A DNA stretch of 61,090 nt, from contig JAHXBT010000016.1 of assembly GCA_020054695.1 (NCBI GenBank), positions 3,065 to 64,154 of the forward strand, in the 5' to 3' direction. The notes beneath the pieces were generated by a model. The model searched no databases. It saw only the letters and a list, made by a program, of their open reading frames with translations, and was not told where the DNA came from. The position numbers were made by a program, and so were the translations under genes. Each line of letters begins with the position of its first letter. The first letter of the stretch is position 1. Source of the DNA: Rickettsiales bacterium. GTDB lineage: Bacteria > Pseudomonadota > Alphaproteobacteria > Rickettsiales > UBA1997. Below, piece after piece: positions 35,298 to 44,110 of the stretch.

Positions 35298-36498
35298 ACT
35301 TTGCTCGATATAATAATTGATGTTTTTCAAGACGGATACTGCCGATATAAATCAATATTGACCCAATTATTGCTGACAATGCAGACCCAACCATAACACC
35401 GATCCTAATTTTATTTAATATTTCAGGATCTGTAAAGGCTAAGTTACCAATAAATAGACTCATAGTAAAGCCAATTCCTGTTAAAAGCGCAACACCGTAA
35501 AATTGTAAAACATTAGCACCTCTAAAAAAATAACCCATTTTTAACTTGTTAATCAAAATAATTGCCGTGACTACGCCAACTTGCTTACCAACAAAAAGAC
35601 CAAATATTATACCCAAAACCAAAGGGTCTAACAAAACATTGATAGTGACGCTATCAAACACTATGCCAGCACTAGCAAAAGCAAAAATAGGCAATATAAC
35701 ATAATTTACTGGCTTATGCAATATATTTTCTAGAAAATAAAGTGGCACATCATTTTTTCTCTTATGTTTTAGCTTGCAAGGTAAAAACATAGCTAAAGTA
35801 ACGCCGGCAATAGTTGCGTGAATTCCAGATTTTAGGACAAAAATCCACAATACCACCCCCAAACACAAATACGGCGTAACAGCTGTCACTCTTAAGCGAT
35901 TAAGGATAAATAATAATATAAAAACAAGAAAGGAAAGCTCTATATATCCTACTACAATATTATCACTATAAAAAATAGCAATAATTAAAATTGCGACCAA
36001 GTCATCTATTACCGCAAGAGCAACTAAAAATATTTTTAAAGACTTAGGAACCTTGTCACCAAAAAGATTAAGAACCCCAACAGCAAAAGCAATGTCAGTT
36101 GCGGTTGGAATTGCCCACCCCCTCATATTACTTTCAAAACCATCATTAATATGGGCAAATATCAAGGCAGGGACAACAACTCCACCTATGGCCGCGACTA
36201 AAGGCTTAACAATTGCAGAACGATTAGATAATTCACCATTAACAATTTCATGCTTTAACTCAATACCAATGAGAAAAAAGAATATAGCCATCAGAGCATC
36301 GTCAACCCATAATTTGATTGTCATTTCCTTAAAAATACCAAAAAAAGACAGGTTTAGATTTAGTTTTGTATTAAAAAAAGATTCATAGTATGGTTGCAAT
36401 GAAGAGTTGACAACAACCATGGCCAGAAGGGCAAAAAGTAGTAAAATAATACCACTAGAAGATTGGGATTTAAAAAAATTTTTAATCAACGCTCTCAT
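35290..36498 (-). CDS. nhaA: Na+/H+ antiporter NhaA
   Basis: A 402-residue membrane protein with about 12 helices. The unwound helix IV motif PTATDIAFAVGVL and the ion-binding aspartate pair in ALAVIDDLVAILIIA match NhaA Asp163/Asp164; GIELKHEIVNGEL and the late GIGFTMSLFIG are also family signatures. NhaA exports Na+ (or Li+) for protons across the inner membrane and supports pH and sodium balance. It leads the run nhaA-secA-rpoD, overlapping secA by 8 bases, which suggests coupled translation. Confidence 0.95.
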   Translation of the reverse strand: MRALIKNFFKSQSSSGIILLLFALLAMVVVNSSLQPYYESFFNTKLNLNLSFFGIFKEMTIKLWVDDALMAIFFFLIGIELKHEIVNGELSNRSAIVKPLVAAIGGVVVPALIFAHINDGFESNMRGWAIPTATDIAFAVGVLNLFGDKVPKSLKIFLVALAVIDDLVAILIIAIFYSDNIVVGYIELSFLVFILLFILNRLRVTAVTPYLCLGVVLWIFVLKSGIHATIAGVTLAMFLPCKLKHKRKNDVPLYFLENILHKPVNYVILPIFAFASAGIVFDSVTINVLLDPLVLGIIFGLFVGKQVGVVTAIILINKLKMGYFFRGANVLQFYGVALLTGIGFTMSLFIGNLAFTDPEILNKIRIGVMVGSALSAIIGSILIYIGSIRLEKHQLLYRAKYD

Positions 36499-36701
36499 TT
36501 ATACCAAATTCACAAAGCTATATTAATTTTAACCCCGCCTTCAAACAACTTGTTAATGTAAAAAACAAGAAATTTAAAAAATCATAAGCTATTTATAATA
36601 CAAATTATTACTAAAAACCCACTAAAGAGGTAAGCCTTACAACTATAATCTACTAAAATATAATTGCAATTAACAAAATATCTTATAGCTATACCTTATT
36701 A

Positions 36702-37532
36702 TTAATAATCCACAACACTTACTATATCAACCCTATTAACATTCTCTATCATTTTAGCAAACACCTTGTCATGCCCAACCTTACTAACTTGACCAACCAA
36801 TATGCCATAAGGCAATGAGTCGCCATCACCAGAAGTAAAAACCATGTCTCCCTTCTGTAGACCATGATCCTTATCCAAATATAAAATCTCCATTACCCCC
36901 TCATTGTTCCCTTTTGGCACGCCCCTATTTTTACTTCTAGATGTGATAATTGGTATATGTGAGTTTATGTCTGTTGGCAACAATATTCTGGATTTATTCT
37001 TCCCAACACTAGATATCCTACCAATCATCGCATATTTTCCTACCACAATTGAATCTTGTTTAATATTATGGTTAGAACCTATTTCTACAAATATTGAGTT
37101 ACTATATGTCCTATTGGACCTACCTATAATTCTAGAAGATTTATTTTGTACAGATCTTAAGCCAACATAATTGGCTAAATCTTTAAGATATTCATTTTCT
37201 TCCTTTACCTTTAGCAAATTTAAAAGCTGCTGTTTTAGATTTTTATTTTCTTTTTGTAGTATTGTATTTATTTCTTTACTTCTAACTAGTTCTTTAAGGT
37301 TAGAGGAGGAGTTAATTAGGTAGTTAATAGGGTAAAAAACAACCTCAATGACCGGCAAAGTAATGTTAACAAAAGTCATGGATACTTTATCATTAAAGCT
37401 TTTATTACCTAGACTAATTGCCAAAAATATTATAGATAAAATAGTAAATAATTTTGTTTCTATTTTTCTATAAACAGAAGATATAATATAATATATACTA
37501 AAATTATTACGATATAAATTATTATTTTTCAT
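36702..37532 (-). CDS. mreC: Rod shape-determining protein MreC
   Basis: A 276-residue bitopic protein: a cytoplasmic start, one membrane helix (about 29-47), a coiled coil (about 80-120, KELVRSKEINTILQKENKNL and following) and two beta-barrel subdomains with RIIGRSNRTYSNSIFVEIG, GLRSV, and DMVFTSGDGDSLPYGILVGQV, the conserved TSG..G..P.G..VG motif. MreC links MreB filaments to the cell-wall synthases. Its ATG overlaps the lpxB stop as ATGA. MreB is not in the window and mreD lies 13 kb away, so the mre operon is split. Confidence 0.93.
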   Translation of the reverse strand: MKNNNLYRNNFSIYYIISSVYRKIETKLFTILSIIFLAISLGNKSFNDKVSMTFVNITLPVIEVVFYPINYLINSSSNLKELVRSKEINTILQKENKNLKQQLLNLLKVKEENEYLKDLANYVGLRSVQNKSSRIIGRSNRTYSNSIFVEIGSNHNIKQDSIVVGKYAMIGRISSVGKNKSRILLPTDINSHIPIITSRSKNRGVPKGNNEGVMEILYLDKDHGLQKGDMVFTSGDGDSLPYGILVGQVSKVGHDKVFAKMIENVNRVDIVSVVDY

Positions 37533-38689
37533 TCTTCTAAAATATATTTTGCCGCCATATCGCTAGGCCCATCTTTAAAATTAATACCCATGGCAATTAA
37601 AGAGTCTTTAGATTTTTTAATTTGTTGTGAACACAAACTGTCATCATTTAGAAACTCTATAGCTTGGTTAGCTAAAATTTCTGGATCACACTTTTGTTGC
37701 AAAAATTCTGGGATTATTTCTTTTTTGGCTATTAAGTTAATTAAATTAGCAAACTTGACCTTGATTACCAACTTTACCAAATAATAAGTTAGATAATTTA
37801 CTTTATAAGTTACTATCATAGGCAGTTGATATAACGACATTTCAATATTATTAGTTCCAGATTTGGCTATAGCAAAATTAGCATCAGTAAATAACTCATA
37901 CTTATTATCTTGATTTATGATTATAATATCTTCTTTTGTATTTTTTAAATAATATCTAATAAACTTTTCCACTTTACTAGTTACTAAAATTGCAAATTTT
38001 ACTTCCTTGGAATATTCTTTTTTTATAATTTTTACAGCCCCAATTAATTTTGGCAATATCTTTTTCACTTCACCAAGCCTACTTCCCGCAGTTAAACAAA
38101 TCAACCCTTCCTCCTCTTTAATATTAAACCTTTTTCTAAAGGACCCTTTTTTACACATCTTCTTATTTTGTAAAATGGGATGTCCTATGAATTTACTTTT
38201 CAGGCCATATTTCTCAAATAAGGGGGGCTCAAATGGTAAAATAGTTAATAGTAAGTTATATATTTTAGATATTTTTTGAGCCCTTTTTTCTCTGTACGCC
38301 CATACTGAAGGTGCAATTAAATGACACTTTTTTGTATGTAATAAATTCTTATTATTCACAATCTTTTTTACCACTCTGAAAGAAAAGTCTGGAGAGTCAA
38401 TAGAAATTATTATGTCTGGATTAATCTCTTCGATTTTTTTAACAGTGTAATTAATTCTTCTGATTAATTTAGGTATATGAGGAACGACTTCTAAAAAACC
38501 CATTAAAGATAATTCAGAAATTGGAAAAATAGATTTTATATCATATTTTTCCTTTCTATTTCCGGCTAAACCAGAAAATTCTACGTTTTTATTTCCTGAA
38601 ATTAATGATTTTCATATTTTTTCACCCAAAAGGTCACCAGACTCTTCTCCTAAAATAAAAAATATTCTTAATTTTTTTACATCACTCAT
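37529..38689 (-). pseudogene. lpxB: Lipid-A-disaccharide synthase, interrupted by in-frame UGA
   Basis: The full reading frame runs from ATG 38689 (overlapping the hisH stop) to TGA 37529, 387 codons including the final stop, the normal LpxB size (E. coli 382). The start encodes the expected N-terminus RIFFILGEESGDLLGEKI, but codon 26 (38614-38612) is TGA where homologues have a hydrophobic residue. After it the frame continues perfectly: EFSGLAGNRKEKYD, SIFPISELSLMGFLEVVPH, SIDSPDFSFRV, IAPSVWAYREKRAQKI, LPFEPPLFEKYGL, GHPIL and LTAGSRLGEVKK. One base change would restore the gene. It may be a recent nonsense mutation, a sequencing or assembly error, or read-through. An internal ATG at 38503 would lack the N-terminal domain motif and is unlikely to give active enzyme. 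Confidence 0.85.
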
Positions 38690-39314
38690 GAGAAATAAAA
38701 TTTTTTAACAATTTTATTCCAGATTCACCACTTTTTTCTGGATGAAACTGTGTAGCTATAATATTATTTTTTGCAATAATTGATGTCAGCTTTTTGCCAT
38801 AATCAACAGTTGCGATAATGTCGTCACAAGACGAAGGAACAAAATGATAACTATGGACAAAATAAAAATGTTCGTTGCACGAAATACCTCCAAGAATATA
38901 ATGATCTTTCTCAATTTTTATATTATTCCAACCAATTTGAGGTATTTTTAATTTACCACTTTCGCTGTCTATTTTAACCACTTTTCCAGGAATAAATCCT
39001 AATCCTAATTTTTTACCATGTTCGTAACCAAAATCAGCTAACAATTGCATACCTACACAAATTCCTAAGAAAGATTTTTTTTTTGCAACAACCTCTTCTT
39101 TTAAAACATCCGTCATGTTGGAAATCTTAGAAAGAGAATCTATGCAATCACCAAAAGCCCCGACCCCAGGTAAGATAATTTTATCCGTCTTTTTAATATC
39201 TATTGGGTCAGAAGAAACCTGTATTTTATATTTATCATTATTTATTAATTTTAAAGCATTGTAAACTGACCTTATATTGCCAGACCCATAATCAACAATT
39301 GTAATTATTCTCAT
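38682..39314 (-). CDS. hisH: Imidazole glycerol phosphate synthase, glutamine amidotransferase subunit
   Basis: A 210-residue class I glutamine amidotransferase. The start VDYGSGNIRSVYNAL and LPGVGAFGDC are HisH signatures. The catalytic triad is Cys86 (LGICVGMQLL), His191 and Glu193 (TQFHPEKSG). It supplies ammonia to HisF for the fifth step of histidine synthesis. No hisF or other his gene is in the window. HisH homologues also work with HisF-like partners in making some LPS sugars, and its position overlapping lpxB in an envelope-related run leaves that option open. The stop TGA overlaps the lpxB start codon region by 8 bases. Confidence 0.92.
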   Translation of the reverse strand: MRIITIVDYGSGNIRSVYNALKLINNDKYKIQVSSDPIDIKKTDKIILPGVGAFGDCIDSLSKISNMTDVLKEEVVAKKKSFLGICVGMQLLADFGYEHGKKLGLGFIPGKVVKIDSESGKLKIPQIGWNNIKIEKDHYILGGISCNEHFYFVHSYHFVPSSCDDIIATVDYGKKLTSIIAKNNIIATQFHPEKSGESGIKLLKNFISHE

Positions 39315-39328
39315 CCCAAAAAAAACTA

Positions 39329-39931
39329 TTATTCATGCCAGAAAGAACCAAAATATTTATAATTAGTACCGTAAAATACATTGCTAGACATAACCCCCTT
39401 TCCCTGACCACCACTAGCAGTACTACTCCTGGTAAAATCGAAAATATCACTAAAAATATTATTATCCGCAACAGACTGGTCTAATCCAAAACCTAGATTT
39501 TCATCTGAAGAAGTAACCATATTGTCAATACTACCTAAACTCCAATCAAAGTTACTAGGGCTAACAATATAACTATCTGAACCCGCTTCATTTAAAAACC
39601 TTATGACATAGTTAAAACAAAAACCATACCCCCTAGAAACAGCAAATTTATATTCGGAATCTTCTATTAATTTTGGATCATATCTAAAACCTTGACTATA
39701 TCTAGTTCTATAAAAACTATTACCTCTTGAATTTAACACCGTCTCACAACCGTCTCTAAAGCCTTTTTTAAATGTTGGCGTCCCCTCTGGGATCTTAATA
39801 TTAGTTCCGGATAAAAAGGTTGTGTCGGCAGCTTTTAACCACTGACAACCAGCTAAAACCGACAAGATAAGCAATATTATTATTTTAGATAAAAATATTG
39901 TTTTTATATGGGTAAAATAATTTTGACACAT
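39329..39931 (-). CDS. Hypothetical lipoprotein
   Basis: A 200-residue protein with a hydrophobic signal (about residues 12-27) ending in the lipobox LSVLAGCQ, so it is probably lipidated at the Cys and anchored in the outer or inner membrane. The mature part has KKGFRDGCETVLNSRG, a Tyr/Arg-rich YRTRYSQGFRYDPKLIEDSEYK and a second pair of Cys around RGYGFCFNYVIRFL. I recall no named family; similar lipoproteins of unknown function occur in Rickettsiales. The tail is Gly/Ser/Asn-rich (STASGGQGKGV). It overlaps envZ by 28 bases and is followed 14 bases later by hisH, so it belongs to the kefB-to-mreC run. Confidence 0.65.
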   Translation of the reverse strand: MCQNYFTHIKTIFLSKIIILLILSVLAGCQWLKAADTTFLSGTNIKIPEGTPTFKKGFRDGCETVLNSRGNSFYRTRYSQGFRYDPKLIEDSEYKFAVSRGYGFCFNYVIRFLNEAGSDSYIVSPSNFDWSLGSIDNMVTSSDENLGFGLDQSVADNNIFSDIFDFTRSSTASGGQGKGVMSSNVFYGTNYKYFGSFWHE

Positions 39932-41247
39932 AATCCTCCATAAGAACCCCTTCCTGCTGAAATTTGACCTCCATGAGAAGTTATAATATCCTTGGCAATA
40001 GATAATCCAAGCCCTGTTCCTATTATATCAAGATTACGAGAAGAGTCAAGCCTATAAAAGGGTTTGAAAATATTATCTATGTTGTTATCCTCCACTCCAT
40101 TGCCATCGTCGTCAATATTAATAATTATGTTATTTTTGCTGGTTTTAATCGAAATATAAATTTGATGCTTGGTATACTTAATAGCGTTGTCGATTATGTT
40201 TCTAATTGCCCTTTTTAAATTATTTACTTTACATGAAACCTTAATGCCAACTCCAACTCTGTTAATATAGCTAATATTGTTATGAATAGATTGATAAGAA
40301 TTTATAATTTCGTTAAAATATTTTTTAGCATATACGTCCCTACTGCTTTCAGATTGATTGCCCCTGTTAAACTCTAGGTATTCATTAATAATTATTTCCA
40401 TATCGTAAATATCTGCCTCCAACTTTGACAACTCTTTGCTCTTTTTCATAACAGCTATCTGTAATTTCATTCTTGTTAACAATGTGCGCAAATCATGAGA
40501 AACGCTAGATAACATAATGGTCCTTTGATTAATTTGACGACTTATTCTTTCTTTCATTCGAATCAAAGACATACCCAAAGATCTAATTTCACTAGCACCT
40601 CTTATCTTAAAATTTACAACATCCATACCCATACCTAGTTTTTGCGCATTTCTTTTTAAATATTTAATGGATTTAACTTGGTTCTTTATAAATAATATAG
40701 AAATTAATGATGTAATGCTAGACATAGCTATAATCCACGCTACAAAAACCCCTCTTCTAGAGGTAATTATTTTCTTCTTCGGCAAGTCTAATTTTAAAAT
40801 ATTATTTTTTAACTGGATTTCTATTATTGCTCGATTTTTATTCTGCGAAGGATAAATAACAAACAAATCTATACCAAACCCTTTTAAGCTCATTCTCAAA
40901 TAAGTAAACGAATCTATAACGGGGAATAGATTAATAAATCCTAAAAACTTTTTAGTTTCATAGTTGTAATATTTCGGATTTATATTTTTACTCTTTATAA
41001 TTTCTGACCTAATGCCAGTTTTTTGAAAAAATTCACTTACTAACTTACCTTCTTTATTTTTTTTATAGATATTATATATAAGGTATATTTGTCCAGACAT
41101 TGATTCTGCCATATGTTTGTTGGTGTTGCTTACATGGTTATAATAAAAAACACAGATGATAGTTACTTGAACCAGAAACAGGGGTATTAATATTATTAAT
41201 AGGAATCGGTTGAGAAGAGATTTGGGTATAAACTTTTTGAAAAACAT
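39904..41247 (-). CDS. EnvZ-type sensor histidine kinase with altered H-box
   Basis: A 447-residue two-component sensor. Two membrane helices (about 12-36 and 166-187) bracket a periplasmic domain of about 130 residues, followed by HAMP and DHp domains. The H-box reads SSVSHDLRTLLTRMKLQIA with phospho-acceptor His251. The residue five after it is Leu256 (codon TTG at 40482-40480) where nearly all EnvZ-like kinases have Pro. The ATPase domain is complete: NIIDNAIKYT (N box), DDDGNGVED (G1), FKPFYRLD (F box) and GTGLGLSIAKDI (G2). No response regulator is adjacent; the partner is presumably an OmpR-like protein elsewhere. It overlaps parB by one base (TAATG). Confidence 0.88.
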   Translation of the reverse strand: MFFKKFIPKSLLNRFLLIILIPLFLVQVTIICVFYYNHVSNTNKHMAESMSGQIYLIYNIYKKNKEGKLVSEFFQKTGIRSEIIKSKNINPKYYNYETKKFLGFINLFPVIDSFTYLRMSLKGFGIDLFVIYPSQNKNRAIIEIQLKNNILKLDLPKKKIITSRRGVFVAWIIAMSSITSLISILFIKNQVKSIKYLKRNAQKLGMGMDVVNFKIRGASEIRSLGMSLIRMKERISRQINQRTIMLSSVSHDLRTLLTRMKLQIAVMKKSKELSKLEADIYDMEIIINEYLEFNRGNQSESSRDVYAKKYFNEIINSYQSIHNNISYINRVGVGIKVSCKVNNLKRAIRNIIDNAIKYTKHQIYISIKTSKNNIIINIDDDGNGVEDNNIDNIFKPFYRLDSSRNLDIIGTGLGLSIAKDIITSHGGQISAGRGSYGGLCVKIILPI

Positions 41248-42164
41248 TATTTTTTATCAAGCAAATCTATGATATTTGTTATTTTATCTATATCATTAAA
41301 ACATATAGTAATCTTGCCTTTATTATTTTTAGGGTTAAATTGAGACTTTATTGTAACGTTTGAACCTAATATATTTTTTAAATTTTCTGTTAAATTTTGA
41401 GCTTGTTGATTGTGTTTTTTAACACCCACCTCTTTTTTGATGTTAATGCCCTCGGAAGGAATCATCTCTTTTGTTAAGTCTGAACATAACGCTTCGGTTT
41501 GCCTTACAGACAGCGACTCAGAATTTATTATTTTAGCTATTTTAACTATGTCGTTACGATTCATTATTACCTTAACATGGCCCATTGTTAACAATTTATC
41601 TTCTATCATCTTTTGAATCTCTATAGGCAATGCAATTAATCTTAACAAATTAGCAACATGACTACGACTTTTTCCAATTTTATGCGCTATATCTTTTTGA
41701 GAATAATGAAACTCTTCTATTAATTGGTTATAAGCTCTTGATTCTTCTAGTATTGACAAATCTTCTCTTTGTATATTTTCTAATATACCCACAGCCAAAA
41801 CCTGATCATTTTCTATATCACGAATAATAGCTGGAACCTCTTTCAACTCAGCCATTTTGGCCGCCCTAAACCTTCTTTCACCAGATATAATTTCATAAAT
41901 ATCTTGACCCTTGCTAGCCTTCCTGATAATGATTGGCTGTATAATTCCATATTCTTTTATAGAATCGCATAATTCAGATATTGTATTGTTGTCAAAATTT
42001 GTTCTTGGTTGATATATTCCTGCGATAATTTTGCTAATTGGAATTTGATAAACAGTGTACCCCCTACCAATACTTGTCATCTGAACCCTATTATTATTTA
42101 ACTTTCTTTCTTCCCCAAGTAAGACCGAAAGACCCCTTCCTAATTTTGGATGATTATTGGACAT
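41247..42164 (-). CDS. parB: Chromosome partitioning protein ParB
   Basis: A 305-residue ParB. It begins with the family opening LGRGLSVLLGE, then the CTP-binding N-domain with IYQPRTNFD, YEIISGERRFRAAKMAELKEVPAII and ENIQREDLSILEESRAY. A helix-turn-helix (YSQKDIAHKIGKSRSHVANLLRL) binds parS, and a C-terminal dimerisation domain closes it. ParB loads as a clamp around parS near the origin and works with ParA. Unusually, parA is not next to it: the neighbours are kefB (2 bases upstream) and envZ (overlap of one base). It lies about 10 kb from the candidate origin, which suits an origin-proximal parS. Confidence 0.94.
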   Translation of the reverse strand: MSNNHPKLGRGLSVLLGEERKLNNNRVQMTSIGRGYTVYQIPISKIIAGIYQPRTNFDNNTISELCDSIKEYGIIQPIIIRKASKGQDIYEIISGERRFRAAKMAELKEVPAIIRDIENDQVLAVGILENIQREDLSILEESRAYNQLIEEFHYSQKDIAHKIGKSRSHVANLLRLIALPIEIQKMIEDKLLTMGHVKVIMNRNDIVKIAKIINSESLSVRQTEALCSDLTKEMIPSEGINIKKEVGVKKHNQQAQNLTENLKNILGSNVTIKSQFNPKNNKGKITICFNDIDKITNIIDLLDKK

Positions 42165-42166
42165 AT

Positions 42167-43867
42167 TTATTGCTCAGTTGGTTTGTCGATTTTATCATTT
42201 AAATTCCTAAATTCATTTAAAAATACCTCTATATCTTTATTATCTGCTCCTATTGATATCAAGGCATTCTTAGCTAACTGCAAGCTTGTTTCCATATCTT
42301 GCGACACTATAGATCCTGCGCCAACCATTTTAAGCCTACCGCTATTACTGCCAGAATTCACTTTTGTTACAACATTTACATGAGGAAAGTTATCATGAAT
42401 AAATCTAGTAATCTTTAAACATGTCAAGTCATCTTCCATAGCTATAATAACAGAGTTTGCAGCATTAATACCAGAACTTATTAAAATATCTTTATTCAAA
42501 GCATCGCCATAATAAACATTGTGACTATTCTCTTTACCAGCTTGAACTGACCTATAATTATTACCAAGTGTAATATATTCAATATCTTTTTGTTTTAAAA
42601 GATTTGTAACGATTCTACCCACCTTGTCATATCCAATAATAATTATATGACCCGATAAATCGCCCACTTCTCTTTTTAATTTGTTGTCTTTTAAAGCTTC
42701 ATGGACATAAATAGTCCTTTTAATTTGGCTACCAATAATTGCCAATATTGGCGTAAAAGCCATTGTCACTGTAACCACGGTTATTAATAGTTGAGTAATA
42801 TCCGCAGACATTATTTGCATATCCTGAGCCTCCAAAAACACTACAAAAGCAAACTCTCCACCTTGCGACAATAACAATCCAGTATGAATTGCTGGTGCAA
42901 TTGGAAATCTAAAAATTCTACATAACAATATAACAACAAAGGCTTTTAAAAAGATTAACCCGGCGGACAAAAAGATTATTATATCAAACTTTTCTAATAA
43001 AAACTTAGTATCAAAATCCATTCCAACTGTCAGGAAAAACAGCCCCATTAAAAGCGATTTAAACGACGATGTTTCACTTTCAACTCGATATTTATACTCA
43101 GTTTCAGCAACTATTAAGCCAGCAATAAAAGCTCCCAATGTAAATGACATGCCCATATAATTAGTAATCGCAGCCGAACCCAAGATAACCAGCAAAGTAG
43201 TACTTAGAAATAAAGCGTCATTTCTAGTGGCAACTATAATTCTGTATATAGGTCGTAAAAATAACCTACCAACAATAAATATTATACCAAAAGCAAAAAT
43301 AGCTCTAAAAAAAGCCCCAGCTAAAGCGCTACCCAAATCCGCCCCTTGCATAGAAATCAATGGCAGCAATACTAAAATAGGTATCACAGCTAAATCCTGC
43401 ATTATTAAGGCTGAAATTGACAACCTGCCAACCCTGGTTGATTGTTCTGCATTTTCAGCAATAACCTGCATAATTATAGCCGTTGAAGATAGAGCTAAAG
43501 AAGATGCTATAATTAAAGAAACACCACTATTAAGATCAAAAATTCTAACAGCTATAACATAAAACAAAATAGTTGTTATTAGGAATTGCAGACCACCAAA
43601 ACCAATAACATACTTTCTCATAGACTTTAACTTATCAAAAGTTAATTCTAAACCTATACTAAATAGTAAAAATACAATTCCAAACTCTGCTATTGAGGTA
43701 GTAATTTCACTTGGCTCAATATATCCAAGACCCGAAGGGCCAATAGCGGCTCCTGCAAACAGATAACCAAGCACGGGACTTAATTTTAGTTGCTTAAAAA
43801 AAGCAATCATAAATATTGATGTCGATAAAAGAATTATTAAATCCTTAAGATAAGAAACTTCATGCAT
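42167..43867 (-). CDS. Monovalent cation:proton antiporter-2 (KefB/RosB type)
   Basis: A 566-residue protein with a CPA2-type membrane domain of about 12-13 helices (residues 8-385), including LGYLFAGAAIGPSGLGYI near the start, and a cytoplasmic RCK/TrkA-N domain (about 408-525: GHIIIIGYDKVGRIVTNLL, the NAD-binding glycine motif, then YYGDALNKDIL). This is the KefB/KefC-like arrangement for K+/H+ or Na+/H+ exchange gated by a nucleotide-binding domain. The exact ion is not decided by sequence. It is the first gene of the seven-gene run ending with mreC. Confidence 0.9.
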   Translation of the reverse strand: MHEVSYLKDLIILLSTSIFMIAFFKQLKLSPVLGYLFAGAAIGPSGLGYIEPSEITTSIAEFGIVFLLFSIGLELTFDKLKSMRKYVIGFGGLQFLITTILFYVIAVRIFDLNSGVSLIIASSLALSSTAIIMQVIAENAEQSTRVGRLSISALIMQDLAVIPILVLLPLISMQGADLGSALAGAFFRAIFAFGIIFIVGRLFLRPIYRIIVATRNDALFLSTTLLVILGSAAITNYMGMSFTLGAFIAGLIVAETEYKYRVESETSSFKSLLMGLFFLTVGMDFDTKFLLEKFDIIIFLSAGLIFLKAFVVILLCRIFRFPIAPAIHTGLLLSQGGEFAFVVFLEAQDMQIMSADITQLLITVVTVTMAFTPILAIIGSQIKRTIYVHEALKDNKLKREVGDLSGHIIIIGYDKVGRIVTNLLKQKDIEYITLGNNYRSVQAGKENSHNVYYGDALNKDILISSGINAANSVIIAMEDDLTCLKITRFIHDNFPHVNVVTKVNSGSNSGRLKMVGAGSIVSQDMETSLQLAKNALISIGADNKDIEVFLNEFRNLNDKIDKPTEQ

Positions 43868-44110
43868 AGTTGCTGATCAGTATTGCAAAAACAAAAATTT
43901 TTATTAAAATTAACTAGAAAGACCCAAAACTGATAAAAAATAACTTGAACTTTGGGAAAACTAACCAAAAAAATTAATTAACATCATTAGGTGTGTCTTT
44001 TTTATAATTAACTAAATCTTGTTGATTAAGTACTCAGGATTGACTTAGTTAATTATGTAGGAACAGATAATTTAAATTATCTTATTGATTCACAAATAAA
44101 TCAAGAATAA

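Noticed and set aside
38612-38614. UGA reassigned to tryptophan (alternative genetic code)
   Set aside because: Trp is written TGG throughout and TGA ends several genes here (hisH, lpxB, crcB, the hydrolase at 14547), so a single internal TGA is not evidence for recoding.
43069-43086. Partial parS-like sequence TGTTTCACTTTCAAC in the kefB-type gene
   Set aside because: Only about 12 of 16 positions match the TGTTTCACGTGAAACA consensus and it lies in coding sequence; too weak to call.
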